From contig NZ_CTDX01000016.1 of NCBI RefSeq assembly GCF_001375515.1, positions 702,233-766,232 on the forward strand: DNA of 64,000 nucleotides. Reading direction: 5' to 3'. The stretch's first letter is position 1. Each line of letters starts with the position of its first letter. Under the pieces are notes generated by a model. The model was given only the letters and a program-made list of their open reading frames with translations, was not told the origin of the DNA and ran no database searches. A program made the position numbers and the translations under genes. Origin of the DNA: Bacillus kwashiorkori. GTDB taxonomy: Bacteria > Bacillota > Bacilli > Bacillales > Caldibacillaceae. Of the stretch, positions 36,569-45,553 are shown piece by piece.

Positions 36569-38580
36569 TGGTTAAAAAGCGACTATTCAACTACGCTAAA
36601 TATTATAAAAGCATTATTTTTGCTGCATTATTTATGCTAACAATTGCCGTTGTAGCAGATATTATTGGCCCTTTCGTTGCTAAGAGTTTAATTGATGACC
36701 ATATTCTAGGAATAGAAGATTATTGGGTAGAGACAGACGAATCAAATAAATCTGTGAATTTCAATGGTAAAACATATACAAGATCTACCTATTTAATAGA
36801 TGATCATGCTACAATATCCGCTACAATCATACAAGCGGGGAGGAATTTTTATTTTATTGAGGATCAAGTCCCACTAGACGGTGAGTACGAATATGCTGAT
36901 GGAAAAATAACGGTAAGTAATCTAGATGAAGTACAGATATATGACGCACAAAAACTATCTGTCGCGGAAACAATGTTATTTTATGGGCCAGAAATTCCGA
37001 TGATGATTTTGTTAATCGCTATTTATTTTAGCTTATTTGTAATCTCAGGAATCTTTAATTATGGTCAATATTATTTTTTACAAAAAGCAGCAAATCGAAT
37101 TATCCAAAAAATGCGTAATGATGCATTTCAAAAAATCCAAACATTACCAATTTCTTACTTTGATAACTTACCAGCTGGGAAAATTGTTGCTCGTATTACT
37201 AATGATACGGAAGCTATACGTGATCTTTACGTAGCTGTATTGTCAAATTTCTTTACAGGTTTCGTATATTTAACAGGTATTTATACAGCAATGTTTATAT
37301 TAAATGCAAAACTTGCTTTCATTTTCTTAGGAATATTGCCACTCATAATCCTATGGATGGTATTTTATCGAAAGTTTGCATCGAAATATAACCATGTCAT
37401 TCGCTCAAAAATAAGTGAAATTAACGGGATGATTAATGAATCCATTCAAGGGATGACTATCATTCAAGCATTTAATCGCCAAAAAACGACAATGAATGAA
37501 TTTGAAACATTAAATGAAACACATTTTCAATATCAAAATAAGCTTTTATCCCTGAATTCCTTATCATCACACAATATTGTCGGTTTACTTAAAAATATTG
37601 TCTTTGTCGGATTTATTGTATATTTTGGATATGATGCGATTGGAGCCAATACCGCTATTACAATTGGAGTTTTATATGCATATGTTGATTACATTAATCG
37701 GCTCTTTAACCCAATTTCTAACATCATCAACCAATTATCTAACTTAGAACAAGCGATGGTCGCTGGTGAACGAGTGTTTCAATTACTTGATGAAAAAGGA
37801 AAGCCAATTAGTGACAAAAGAATTCCTCGTTTTCAAGGAAATGTGCAATTTAAAAATGTCTATTTTAGCTATGAACCGAGTAAAGAAGTATTAAAAGATA
37901 TCAATTTCTCCGCACATCATGGAGAAACGGTTGCTTTTGTCGGTCATACCGGCTCAGGGAAAAGTTCTATAATGAATTTGCTATTTCGATTTTATGATTG
38001 TACAAAAGGGGAAATTACGATTGATGGGAAAAATATCCAAACAATAGATGAACAGACATTAAGGGATCATATGGCTATTGTTTTACAAGAACCTTATTTA
38101 TTTACTGGAACGATTGCGACAAATGTTAGTTTGGGAGATACAAGGATAACTCGAGAAAAAATTGAAGCGTCACTAAAAGCAGTCGGAGCGGATAAAGTAT
38201 TAAAAAATTTACAAAAAGGGATCGACGAACCAGTAATTGAAAAGGGAAGTACTTTATCATCAGGGCAAAGACAGTTAATATCATTTGCTAGAGCGCTAGC
38301 TTTTAATCCAGCCATTTTAATATTGGATGAAGCAACTTCGAATATCGATACCGAGACAGAAAGCATTATTCAAAATGCAATGCAAGTATTAAAAGAAGGA
38401 AGAACAACTTTTATTATTGCCCACCGTTTGTCTACTATTAAAGATGCGGATCAAATAATTGTCCTTGATCAAGGAACAATTGTTGAGAAAGGAAATCATG
38501 AACAATTAATGGAACTTAAAGGAAAATATTATCAAATGTATCAATTGCAACAAGGGGAAACGTTTAATCAAGTAAGTTAA
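36568..38580 (+). CDS. bmrD: Multidrug ABC exporter subunit BmrD
   Basis: A 670-residue half-transporter matching B. subtilis BmrD/YheH in length (673 aa). Between the first and second helices (about residues 35-135) it carries the extra extracellular domain typical of BmrD (YWVETDESNKSVNFNGKTY ... DGEYEYADGKITVSN). Walker A GHTGSGKSS, Walker B LILDEATSNID (catalytic Glu) and H-loop AHRLST are intact; the signature is altered to LSSGQRQ. With BmrC this gives one consensus and one degenerate ATP site. Confidence 0.95.
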   Translation: MVKKRLFNYAKYYKSIIFAALFMLTIAVVADIIGPFVAKSLIDDHILGIEDYWVETDESNKSVNFNGKTYTRSTYLIDDHATISATIIQAGRNFYFIEDQVPLDGEYEYADGKITVSNLDEVQIYDAQKLSVAETMLFYGPEIPMMILLIAIYFSLFVISGIFNYGQYYFLQKAANRIIQKMRNDAFQKIQTLPISYFDNLPAGKIVARITNDTEAIRDLYVAVLSNFFTGFVYLTGIYTAMFILNAKLAFIFLGILPLIILWMVFYRKFASKYNHVIRSKISEINGMINESIQGMTIIQAFNRQKTTMNEFETLNETHFQYQNKLLSLNSLSSHNIVGLLKNIVFVGFIVYFGYDAIGANTAITIGVLYAYVDYINRLFNPISNIINQLSNLEQAMVAGERVFQLLDEKGKPISDKRIPRFQGNVQFKNVYFSYEPSKEVLKDINFSAHHGETVAFVGHTGSGKSSIMNLLFRFYDCTKGEITIDGKNIQTIDEQTLRDHMAIVLQEPYLFTGTIATNVSLGDTRITREKIEASLKAVGADKVLKNLQKGIDEPVIEKGSTLSSGQRQLISFARALAFNPAILILDEATSNIDTETESIIQNAMQVLKEGRTTFIIAHRLSTIKDADQIIVLDQGTIVEKGNHEQLMELKGKYYQMYQLQQGETFNQVS

Positions 38581-38625
38581 TCAGTTTTAACTTTAATAAA
38601 AGAATGATAGACTTATATTAAGACT

Positions 38626-38689
38626 GGACTGTCTAATTATAGTTCATAAAGATAAGTAATACATATCCATATGTACTATTAGACAGTCC
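38626..38689. terminator. Long inverted repeat after bmrD
   Basis: GGACTGTCTAAT (38626-38637) pairs perfectly with ATTAGACAGTCC (38678-38689); the 40-base loop contains a second small palindrome (ACATATCCATATGT). No T-run follows, so it may be a weak terminator or mRNA-stabilising hairpin. Confidence 0.5.
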
Positions 38690-38785
38690 TATTAATATGT
38701 CTTTCTCAAAAAAATGATCATCGTTAATAAGAAAAGAGAGTTATCAAAGGCAGTCTCAAGAATAAAGGAGGAGAGTAGGGGAAAA

Positions 38786-39415
38786 ATGGTAATTCAAAAT
38801 ATTATTGACAAAGTAAAAAACCATTCTCCAAAAATGTTAGACAGTGACCAATTCCGCGCTTACGCTATCCTCATTCCGTTAATATCAATCGATAACGAAA
38901 CACATATTTTATTTGAAGTTCGTTCAAAGCAATTACGCAATCAGCCAGGGGAAATTTGTTTTCCAGGAGGACGGATAGATACTGATGATTTGGATGCAAA
39001 AGCTGCAGCAATTAGAGAAACTTCAGAGGAAATAGGTATAGATTCTATCGATATACAACAAGTATTTCCACTAGATTACTTAATACAACCGATCGAAGGA
39101 AGAACTATATATCCATTTATTGGTTTAATCAAAGAAAATATACAACTTAATCCGAACCATGACGAAGTAGAGGAACTATTCACCGTACCTCTAGCACATT
39201 TCCTTCAACAAAAACCAGAAAAACATACGTTGCGATTTAATATTGTGCCAGACCAAAACTTTCCTTTCCATCTTATTCAAGGTGGAGAAAATTATCCTTG
39301 GAAAACAAGAAGTATAATAGAGTACTTTTATTTTTATAAACAATATTGTATTTGGGGACTTACTGCGAAAATATTAAATCATTTTACTACTATCATTGAA
39401 AATGATCCAAAATAA
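38786..39415 (+). CDS. NUDIX hydrolase, probable CoA pyrophosphatase
   Basis: A protein of about 209 residues. The Nudix box reads GGRIDTDDLDAKAAAIRETSEEIG, preceded by ILFEVRSKQLRNQPGEICFP, the LLTxR-type motif of coenzyme A diphosphatases. It should cleave CoA (or oxidised CoA) to 3',5'-ADP and phosphopantetheine. The frame opens at 38714, but the first 24 codons lack a good start; AGGAGGAGAG is about ten bases before the ATG at 38786 (MVIQNIIDKV). The C-terminal part is longer than a bare Nudix fold, as usual in this group. Confidence 0.85.
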   Translation: MVIQNIIDKVKNHSPKMLDSDQFRAYAILIPLISIDNETHILFEVRSKQLRNQPGEICFPGGRIDTDDLDAKAAAIRETSEEIGIDSIDIQQVFPLDYLIQPIEGRTIYPFIGLIKENIQLNPNHDEVEELFTVPLAHFLQQKPEKHTLRFNIVPDQNFPFHLIQGGENYPWKTRSIIEYFYFYKQYCIWGLTAKILNHFTTIIENDPK

Positions 39416-39598
39416 GGAAACTTATTTCCAATTTTTAATCATTTATCTTTACAAGAATACCGTATAACGTATAAGATAATAAGTGAATTATATATTAGTG
39501 AATGACGTAAATTAGATTGGACATCTAAAAATCTTAATTTCAAATAACGATAATTTGTTTACAAAACAGTGATAAAATAATTTTATAGGGAGATGCTT

Positions 39599-39964
39599 AT
39601 GGTATATATTTCTATCTTCATCATGTCAATAGTCAGCTACATTTTATATGTTAGATATGTACCAGTAATGAATGTACTATGCAAAAAGCTTGATTCAAAA
39701 TATTGTCAGGAAGTGGAATTTGTTGTTCTGGATATTCGAGACTATCAAGAAGCAGCAAAACAGAAAATTGATAAAACAATAACAATCCCCTTTGCATATT
39801 TAAAACGGTATGCCCATGAAATACCGAAAAAGCCAATACATTTAATTTGCGCGAATAGCCTTGAAAGAAACATTGGTACACGCTTTTTAAGAAGAAGAGG
39901 ATTCCAAATTATCTCATGTACACTAACTGAAAAAGATTGTATGAAAGAGGTCATATCCGCGTAA
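39599..39964 (+). CDS. Membrane-anchored rhodanese-like protein
   Basis: A 121-residue protein: one N-terminal transmembrane helix (residues 1-20), then a rhodanese domain on the cytoplasmic side. Rhodanese features are VEFVVLDIRDYQEA, IPFAYLKRY and the active-site loop LICANSLERNIGTRFL with its Cys. It may carry a persulfide; the partner is unknown. ATG 39593 is too close to AGGGAG (39587-39592); 39599 is well spaced. The RNase H gene starts 27 bases later and may be co-transcribed. Confidence 0.78.
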   Translation: MVYISIFIMSIVSYILYVRYVPVMNVLCKKLDSKYCQEVEFVVLDIRDYQEAAKQKIDKTITIPFAYLKRYAHEIPKKPIHLICANSLERNIGTRFLRRRGFQIISCTLTEKDCMKEVISA

Positions 39965-39991
39965 TTGAATTACAAATTTGGAGGCCCAGCT

Positions 39992-40630
39992 ATGAAACGT
40001 AAATATTATTGTGTTTGGATTGGGAAAAAAACAGGTATTTTTACTAATTGGGATGAGTGTAAAAATTATGTTCAAGGTCATCCTAACGCAAAATATAAAG
40101 CCTTCCCATCCTATGCAGAAGCAAAGGCAGCTTTATTAACAGGTTGGGAAAATTACTACTCTCGTTCTAGTCCACACCAACAAGGGTTGAACAGTAGTCA
40201 ATCCATGGTTAATAGTAGTGAAACAATATATATAGAAAATAGTATTTCAGTTGATGCCGCTTGTAGTGGCAATCCAGGGCCCATGGAATATCAAGGTGTT
40301 TGTACAAAAACAGGAAAAAACATTTTTCATTTCGGACCAATTACTGGAACGAATAATATCGGGGAATTTTTGGCCATTGTCCATGGCTTAGCATTATTAA
40401 AAAAACAGAACAATCCAATGCCGATTTACTCAGACTCAGTTAATGCGATAAAATGGGTTCACCAAAAACAAGCAAAAACAACATTGAAACGCACAGCTGA
40501 TACCGAAAAAACTTGGCAATTAATTCAACGGGCAGAATTATGGCTACAATCTAATTCTTATTCAAATCCTATTTTAAAATGGGAAACAGACAAATGGGGA
40601 GAAATAAAAGCGGATTTTGGACGGAAATAA
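39992..40630 (+). CDS. Ribonuclease H1 with viroplasmin-type N-terminal domain
   Basis: A 212-residue enzyme degrading RNA in RNA:DNA hybrids. The N-terminal hybrid-binding domain (KYYCVWIGKKTGIFTNWDEC ... KAFPSYAEAKAAL) is of the cauliflower-mosaic viroplasmin type found in eukaryotic RNase H1 and in B. halodurans RNase H. The catalytic carboxylates are SVDAACSGNPG, IGEFLAIVHG, IYSDSVNAI and the final KADFGRK. The frame begins at 39965, but GGAGG seven bases before ATG 39992 sets the start. Confidence 0.9.
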   Translation: MKRKYYCVWIGKKTGIFTNWDECKNYVQGHPNAKYKAFPSYAEAKAALLTGWENYYSRSSPHQQGLNSSQSMVNSSETIYIENSISVDAACSGNPGPMEYQGVCTKTGKNIFHFGPITGTNNIGEFLAIVHGLALLKKQNNPMPIYSDSVNAIKWVHQKQAKTTLKRTADTEKTWQLIQRAELWLQSNSYSNPILKWETDKWGEIKADFGRK

Positions 40631-40816
40631 CAGTTGAAATCTTAGGCAAGTGAAGAAAAATGGTAATTATCTTCACTTGCCTTTTCTCTTGTTGTTTTAT
40701 CGACATCACTGTAGTGAGGAATGAACCACGATTCAACAATTTTCCTTTTACATAATCTATTTTTCTAGTATAATTAAATATTGTTTTTCTAGTAAAATAG
40801 TAGTCGAGGTGAATAA

Positions 40817-41754
40817 ATGAACAAAGCAGAACGCTTTTTTTCTAATAAATATGGTGCAATTATTGCAGCACTTGTCGCAACTTTCTTATGGGGAAGTGCT
40901 TTTCCGTTCATTAAGATTAGTTACAATGATTTAAATATAGAGGCTAACGAAATTGGTGAACAAATCCTATTTGCAGGTTATCGATTTTTTATTGCTGCAT
41001 TAATTATTATAATCGTTTTTCAAGTTGTAATGAAAAAAAATATGACATTAAAACAAACAACTATAAAACCATTAATCCGATTAGGCTTGTTTCAAACATT
41101 TCTACAATATATTCTTTTTTATATCGGTTTAAGTTACAGTACTGGGGTTCAAGGATCCATCATAGCAGGAACAACATCTTTCTTTCAAATTCTTTTTGCC
41201 CATTTCATGTACAAAAACGAAAAAATCAATTTGAAAAAAACAATCGGTCTTTGTATCGGTTTTACTGGGGTAATCTTTGTTAACTTGACAAAAGGTAACA
41301 TGCAACTTACTTTCGGAGTAGGGGAGTGGTTGTTACTTTTCTCTACGGCAACATCAGCATTCGGTAATTTATTAGCGAGAAATACGAGTGCAAAATAGAT
41401 GTCGGTTATTTAACTGCTTATCAAATGTTGTTTGGGTCTCTTGGTCTGTTAATCATTGGAGTTATTCAAGTTGGTTTCTTTCCATTTACTTTTACCATTT
41501 CATCATTTTTCGTATTGATTTATTTAGCTTTCGCTTCCGCTTTTGGATTCGTATTGTGGAATAACGTCATGAAGTACAATGAAGTTGGAAAAGTATCTAT
41601 GTATTTATTCTTAATTCCAATCTTCGGTGTATTCCTTTCCGCACTATTATTAAATGAGCTCATTCATATATTTACAATGGTCGGTTTAGCATTAGTTACA
41701 ATCGGTATTATTTTTGTTAACCGAGAAAAGCGATTAAAAGCAGACCATCAATAA
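40817..41754 (+). pseudogene. EamA/DMT-family transporter, single-base frameshift
   Basis: Two frames together encode a normal ten-helix drug/metabolite transporter of about 312 residues. The first (40817-41398) starts with GAGGTGA before its ATG and contains the first EamA domain (ATFLWGSAFPFIKI); it stops after RNTSAK. The frame shifted by one base then reads DVGYLTAYQMLFGSLGL and continues through the second EamA domain to 41754. One missing A in the A-run at about 41393-41397 (GCAAAATAGATG) would restore a single frame. It could be a recent mutation, phase variation, or a sequencing error. Confidence 0.85.
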
Positions 41755-41794
41755 TTTTTAGTGAGGGAATGAAACAACTTTCCATTCCCTCCCA

Positions 41795-42901
41795 TTATTC
41801 AACTGTTCCAGTACTTTTTATTTTTGGGTTAATATGAACTTTAAAGTCTATTTCAGGATATAATTCTTTCCATTTTTGTTCTGTATTATATGTATGAAGT
41901 CTTGTTGCTTTATAACGCAAACCAAAACCTAAAGGATCCGCTTTATTTTCTTGAAAATACTTAAGCAAAGAACTGACTTGTTTTTCCATTTCTTTTTTTA
42001 CAATTTTGCTATATTCCTCTAATTTTTCATCCTGCAATTTTTGATTCGTTTCTTCAATGATGCCAATTACATCTACATTAACATTAATATACGGTTTTCC
42101 TTTGTTCGTTATTATTTTAAATTTACTATTAATCGTATCAATGTACATCGTGAATGTTAAATCTTCTTGAGTAACTGTTACATTTAGTTTTTTCGTTCCC
42201 TTAGAAAGAATATTATAATATTTTGTTTGTTCCTCCGATAAAGTGATAAAATTATTTTTCCCATTAATAATGATAGATTGATTAACAACTAAACCATCAT
42301 CGTTTTCATCCATCTTAATAATTGGCATAATGGGGTCATAACCACTTTCTTTCATTCTTCTAACAAAATCGAATAAATGTGTTTGAACAATATAAGAACT
42401 TTCTACTGCGTTATCTGAAAAGAAATTAATTAATGACATGGAACCAGCCATTTCTGACTTCGGTTCCGTTTTAATAATTTTCTCTGCGCTCGGCTGCCCG
42501 ACAGCGATATAAGAAATCATTTGAATATCTCTTCTTCTCCTAAAAAAATCAAGCACTTCCTCAATATTTCTTTTTACAACTTTTTCACTTAAAATAATTG
42601 TTCGTAAATGACCAAAGTCAAGCTCTTTATCTGAGTGGGTTTTTAAATATTGGATGGTCTCCGCTAAACTATTTCCATGTTTGGATATATATGTATAGTT
42701 TGCACCAGATTCTTTTAAAGAACCAGTGGGAACAGCTAATTTTAAGGTTACTTTATAAGGATTTTTTTCATCATCTGTTACATCAATACCAATACCCATA
42801 ATAAAAATGCGTTTATCAATATCTTTAAAGCCACAACCCGCTAATACGAAAAATAACAGAAAGAATACTTTTACAATTATAAACAACCTTCTAACACGCA
42901 T
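41795..42901 (-). CDS. gerC: Spore germinant receptor subunit C (Ger(x)C lipoprotein)
   Basis: A 368-residue lipoprotein, third subunit of a GerA-type germinant receptor in the spore inner membrane. The signal peptide ends in the lipobox VLAGC (Cys23). Family marks include IFIMGIGIDVT near residue 32, the LDFGHLRTIILSE segment near 93 and the C-terminal DPLGFG region. Starts four bases after gerB. Letter names follow the GerA/GerB/GerC classes; the actual germinant is unknown. Confidence 0.93.
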   Translation of the reverse strand: MRVRRLFIIVKVFFLLFFVLAGCGFKDIDKRIFIMGIGIDVTDDEKNPYKVTLKLAVPTGSLKESGANYTYISKHGNSLAETIQYLKTHSDKELDFGHLRTIILSEKVVKRNIEEVLDFFRRRRDIQMISYIAVGQPSAEKIIKTEPKSEMAGSMSLINFFSDNAVESSYIVQTHLFDFVRRMKESGYDPIMPIIKMDENDDGLVVNQSIIINGKNNFITLSEEQTKYYNILSKGTKKLNVTVTQEDLTFTMYIDTINSKFKIITNKGKPYINVNVDVIGIIEETNQKLQDEKLEEYSKIVKKEMEKQVSSLLKYFQENKADPLGFGLRYKATRLHTYNTEQKWKELYPEIDFKVHINPKIKSTGTVE

Positions 42902-42904
42902 TGA

Positions 42905-43996
42905 TTAGTTCACCCGCCTCGTAATAATCCAAAACACACTAAATAAAAGTATAAAAAACAGGGGAAGGGAATTTAAGAAAATATTGGTAAACTTTAATAG
43001 TTGGTACTCTGATAAATACGGAATCATATAAAAACTTGCTAACCAAAATAGCCCGATAAAAAGATGTGGAGTTAAATTTATATTTTTCCATTTAAATTTT
43101 TTTATATAAATCACATTTGTAACAACATTAATCGCAACATGCCAATGGATTAATGTACTTAAAAAAGCCATTATTAGCAAAATGGTTACAAATAGAAAAA
43201 CAACACGATCCACAATTCCAAAAGTCATTTTTAACGAATCAGCCGCTGTAACGGTTGGATATATTATTTGATCGACATGTTCAAACCCATTAATTCCGAT
43301 AGGCACAATATAGGTTATAATCAAGGCACTGCCAACTATGCCGCCAATACTCAATAAATGTTTCCAATTCACGGTTATTTTTTTTGTAAATACGCGGTTA
43401 AAAATAATTAAATTGGCAATTCCAAGAAAAAGATATAAGGAGGCGGTAAAAGCATCATAACTAGGAAAGACGTTCATATACATAATTGCCTCTTTGACAA
43501 AATCTATTTGATAATAGGGACTAGAAAATGCTTTATATATGATAAACAAAACAAATGGCACTGTGACAACAAGGATTATTTCAATAGCATATAAAATATT
43601 TTTCGTTCGCATAAATATCCCGTATGTAAAAAACAAAAGAAAATAAAGAATGATTAACATTAATGGCATATCTGGTGTTAAATAACGCTTAATCATAAAT
43701 GAACATGTTGTAAGAGTGATGAGACCAGCAGAAAACCAAATAACGCTAATATATGCTAAAAAGAGTTTGTTAAACCATTTCGGTGTAGCCCTGTCCAACA
43801 GTTCTGGGAGAGCTTTTCCTGGATACTTATTAAAGAATTTTAAGATAATATATGTTATGAATACTCCAGCACCTATAGCTAAAAAAATAGATGGAATTGC
43901 TCCATTTAATCGTTCTAATAATAATATTCTAGGGACATTGGCTATCATATTGGTCACGGTGTTAATGAAAATTAAATAATACATATAACGATTCAT
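42905..43996 (-). CDS. gerB: Spore germinant receptor subunit B (GerB-type permease)
   Basis: A 363-residue integral membrane protein with ten predicted helices, of the endospore-germination permease family (amino-acid/polyamine transporter fold). It probably binds the germinant. The pattern PGKALPELLDRATPKWFNK after helix 2 and NVFPSYDAFTASLYLFLG in the middle is typical. It overlaps gerA by four bases (ATGA), so the subunits are translationally coupled. Confidence 0.92.
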   Translation of the reverse strand: MNRYMYYLIFINTVTNMIANVPRILLLERLNGAIPSIFLAIGAGVFITYIILKFFNKYPGKALPELLDRATPKWFNKLFLAYISVIWFSAGLITLTTCSFMIKRYLTPDMPLMLIILYFLLFFTYGIFMRTKNILYAIEIILVVTVPFVLFIIYKAFSSPYYQIDFVKEAIMYMNVFPSYDAFTASLYLFLGIANLIIFNRVFTKKITVNWKHLLSIGGIVGSALIITYIVPIGINGFEHVDQIIYPTVTAADSLKMTFGIVDRVVFLFVTILLIMAFLSTLIHWHVAINVVTNVIYIKKFKWKNINLTPHLFIGLFWLASFYMIPYLSEYQLLKFTNIFLNSLPLFFILLFSVFWIITRRVN

Positions 43997-45360
43997 GATT
44001 TTGCACCTTTCACTTCCGCTTTCTTTCTTTGAATAAATAGTTTTAAATATGGCTCACCGAAACTATTTTTATTAGCCAAATACATAACAAATCCGAGAAA
44101 TGAAAGAATTAAACCTAATAATCCCGCTATTGTCGAAAATAGCAATAGAAAATAACGAACAATGCGAATACCGAAACTCATTTCATTAATCGGGATGGCA
44201 AAAGTTGCAATCGCCACAGCAGAAACGATAATAACCATAATGTTAGACGTTAAAGCTGCTTCTGTTGCTGCTGTTCCCAAAATTAACCCACCAACAGTTG
44301 TAGCTGTCCCACTAATTGCCTTCGGTAGTCTAATACTCGCCTCTGTTAAAAATTCCATAAAAATTAGTAAAAAAAGCACTTCGATAAAAGAAGGATAAGG
44401 AACACCTATTCTGCTTCCTGCAACAGACAAAGCTAATTCCGCACGTAGAAATTCTGGATTGAACGAAGTAACCGCAACATACAAACCAGGCAATAATAAA
44501 CAAACAAATAGTCCGAAGAAACGGAGAACTTTTGTAAACCTAGTTACCCAGAACAATTGGAAGTTATCTTCCATCGAAGTCATAAAATCAAAGAAAACAG
44601 CAGGTGCAATTACTACTGTTGGGCTACCATTAACTAATATAATTACTTTACCGCCTGCTAAATTTGTCACAATCCGGTCTGTTCTTTCTGTCACCATCAT
44701 TGTCGGCAGTAAAGAGCGTTGGTAATCATTTAAAAATCTTTGCAGTTCGGAACTGGAATGGATAACTTCTAAATCTAACTTACTTATTTTTTCTCTTATA
44801 TTTTTTAATACGGCTTGATTAACGGTATCTTTATCATAAATAATCGCAAGAGCTTTATGAACTTTTTGGCCAATTTCTTTCATCTCAACAATAAGACTTG
44901 GTTGATGGTATTGTTGACGAATTAAGTTAATATTCACCTCAATGCTTTCGCTTAACCCAAGTTTTTGCCCGAGAATGGTTGGTTCAATATTTGTTTCCAA
45001 CACATTATTATTTTTTAATGATTTCAGATCGATTAAAATGTTTTGTTGTTTGACAAATATTAAGACACTGCCTTTTGTTAATTCAGCTATTACTTGTTCC
45101 TTCTCTTTTATTTCTTGTTGCTGTGGCAAAGAGTTTAAATAAGACAAAAAATTATCCGAAGACTTCATTTCAAAAAATGGTTTTATAATAATTTCTTGTA
45201 ATTGTGTCCCGTCTACAACTGTTTTAATATACATAATCATTGCTTCACTGTTATCAATTTGCAATTGTTTTTTCATAAAATCAAAAGACTCGTTAAATTT
45301 TTCATTAACAAGTTCTATTAGTTGTTGATTCGCATTTGTTGACGCTGTTTGCTTTACCAT
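43993..45360 (-). CDS. gerA: Spore germinant receptor subunit A (GerA type)
   Basis: A 455-residue protein with a large soluble N-terminal domain (about 1-245) and four or five helices in the C-terminal half. Typical motifs are TERTDRIVTNLAGGKVIILV near residue 225, the LRAELALSVAGSRIGVPYPS segment near 310, and LTEASIRLPKAISGTATTVGG. First gene of gerA-gerB-gerC. GAGGGG precedes the ATG. Together the operon encodes one complete germinant receptor, normally expressed in the forespore. Confidence 0.94.
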   Translation of the reverse strand: MVKQTASTNANQQLIELVNEKFNESFDFMKKQLQIDNSEAMIMYIKTVVDGTQLQEIIIKPFFEMKSSDNFLSYLNSLPQQQEIKEKEQVIAELTKGSVLIFVKQQNILIDLKSLKNNNVLETNIEPTILGQKLGLSESIEVNINLIRQQYHQPSLIVEMKEIGQKVHKALAIIYDKDTVNQAVLKNIREKISKLDLEVIHSSSELQRFLNDYQRSLLPTMMVTERTDRIVTNLAGGKVIILVNGSPTVVIAPAVFFDFMTSMEDNFQLFWVTRFTKVLRFFGLFVCLLLPGLYVAVTSFNPEFLRAELALSVAGSRIGVPYPSFIEVLFLLIFMEFLTEASIRLPKAISGTATTVGGLILGTAATEAALTSNIMVIIVSAVAIATFAIPINEMSFGIRIVRYFLLLFSTIAGLLGLILSFLGFVMYLANKNSFGEPYLKLFIQRKKAEVKGAKS

Positions 45361-45553
45361 ATAAACCCCTCTATTAAATCATGAGTAGTAATTCAAGTAA
45401 TGTTAGTATGTACCATAATATGAGATTTACTCGATTTATATAAAGCGAAATAAGCAATAAACTAAACAACAGTAGTAGCAAGAGTTTCAAATAAAGGATT
45501 TTGTCACTGTTTGTCGAATCTTTTAAATATAGAAGGAAAAGGAGGAGTGAAGA

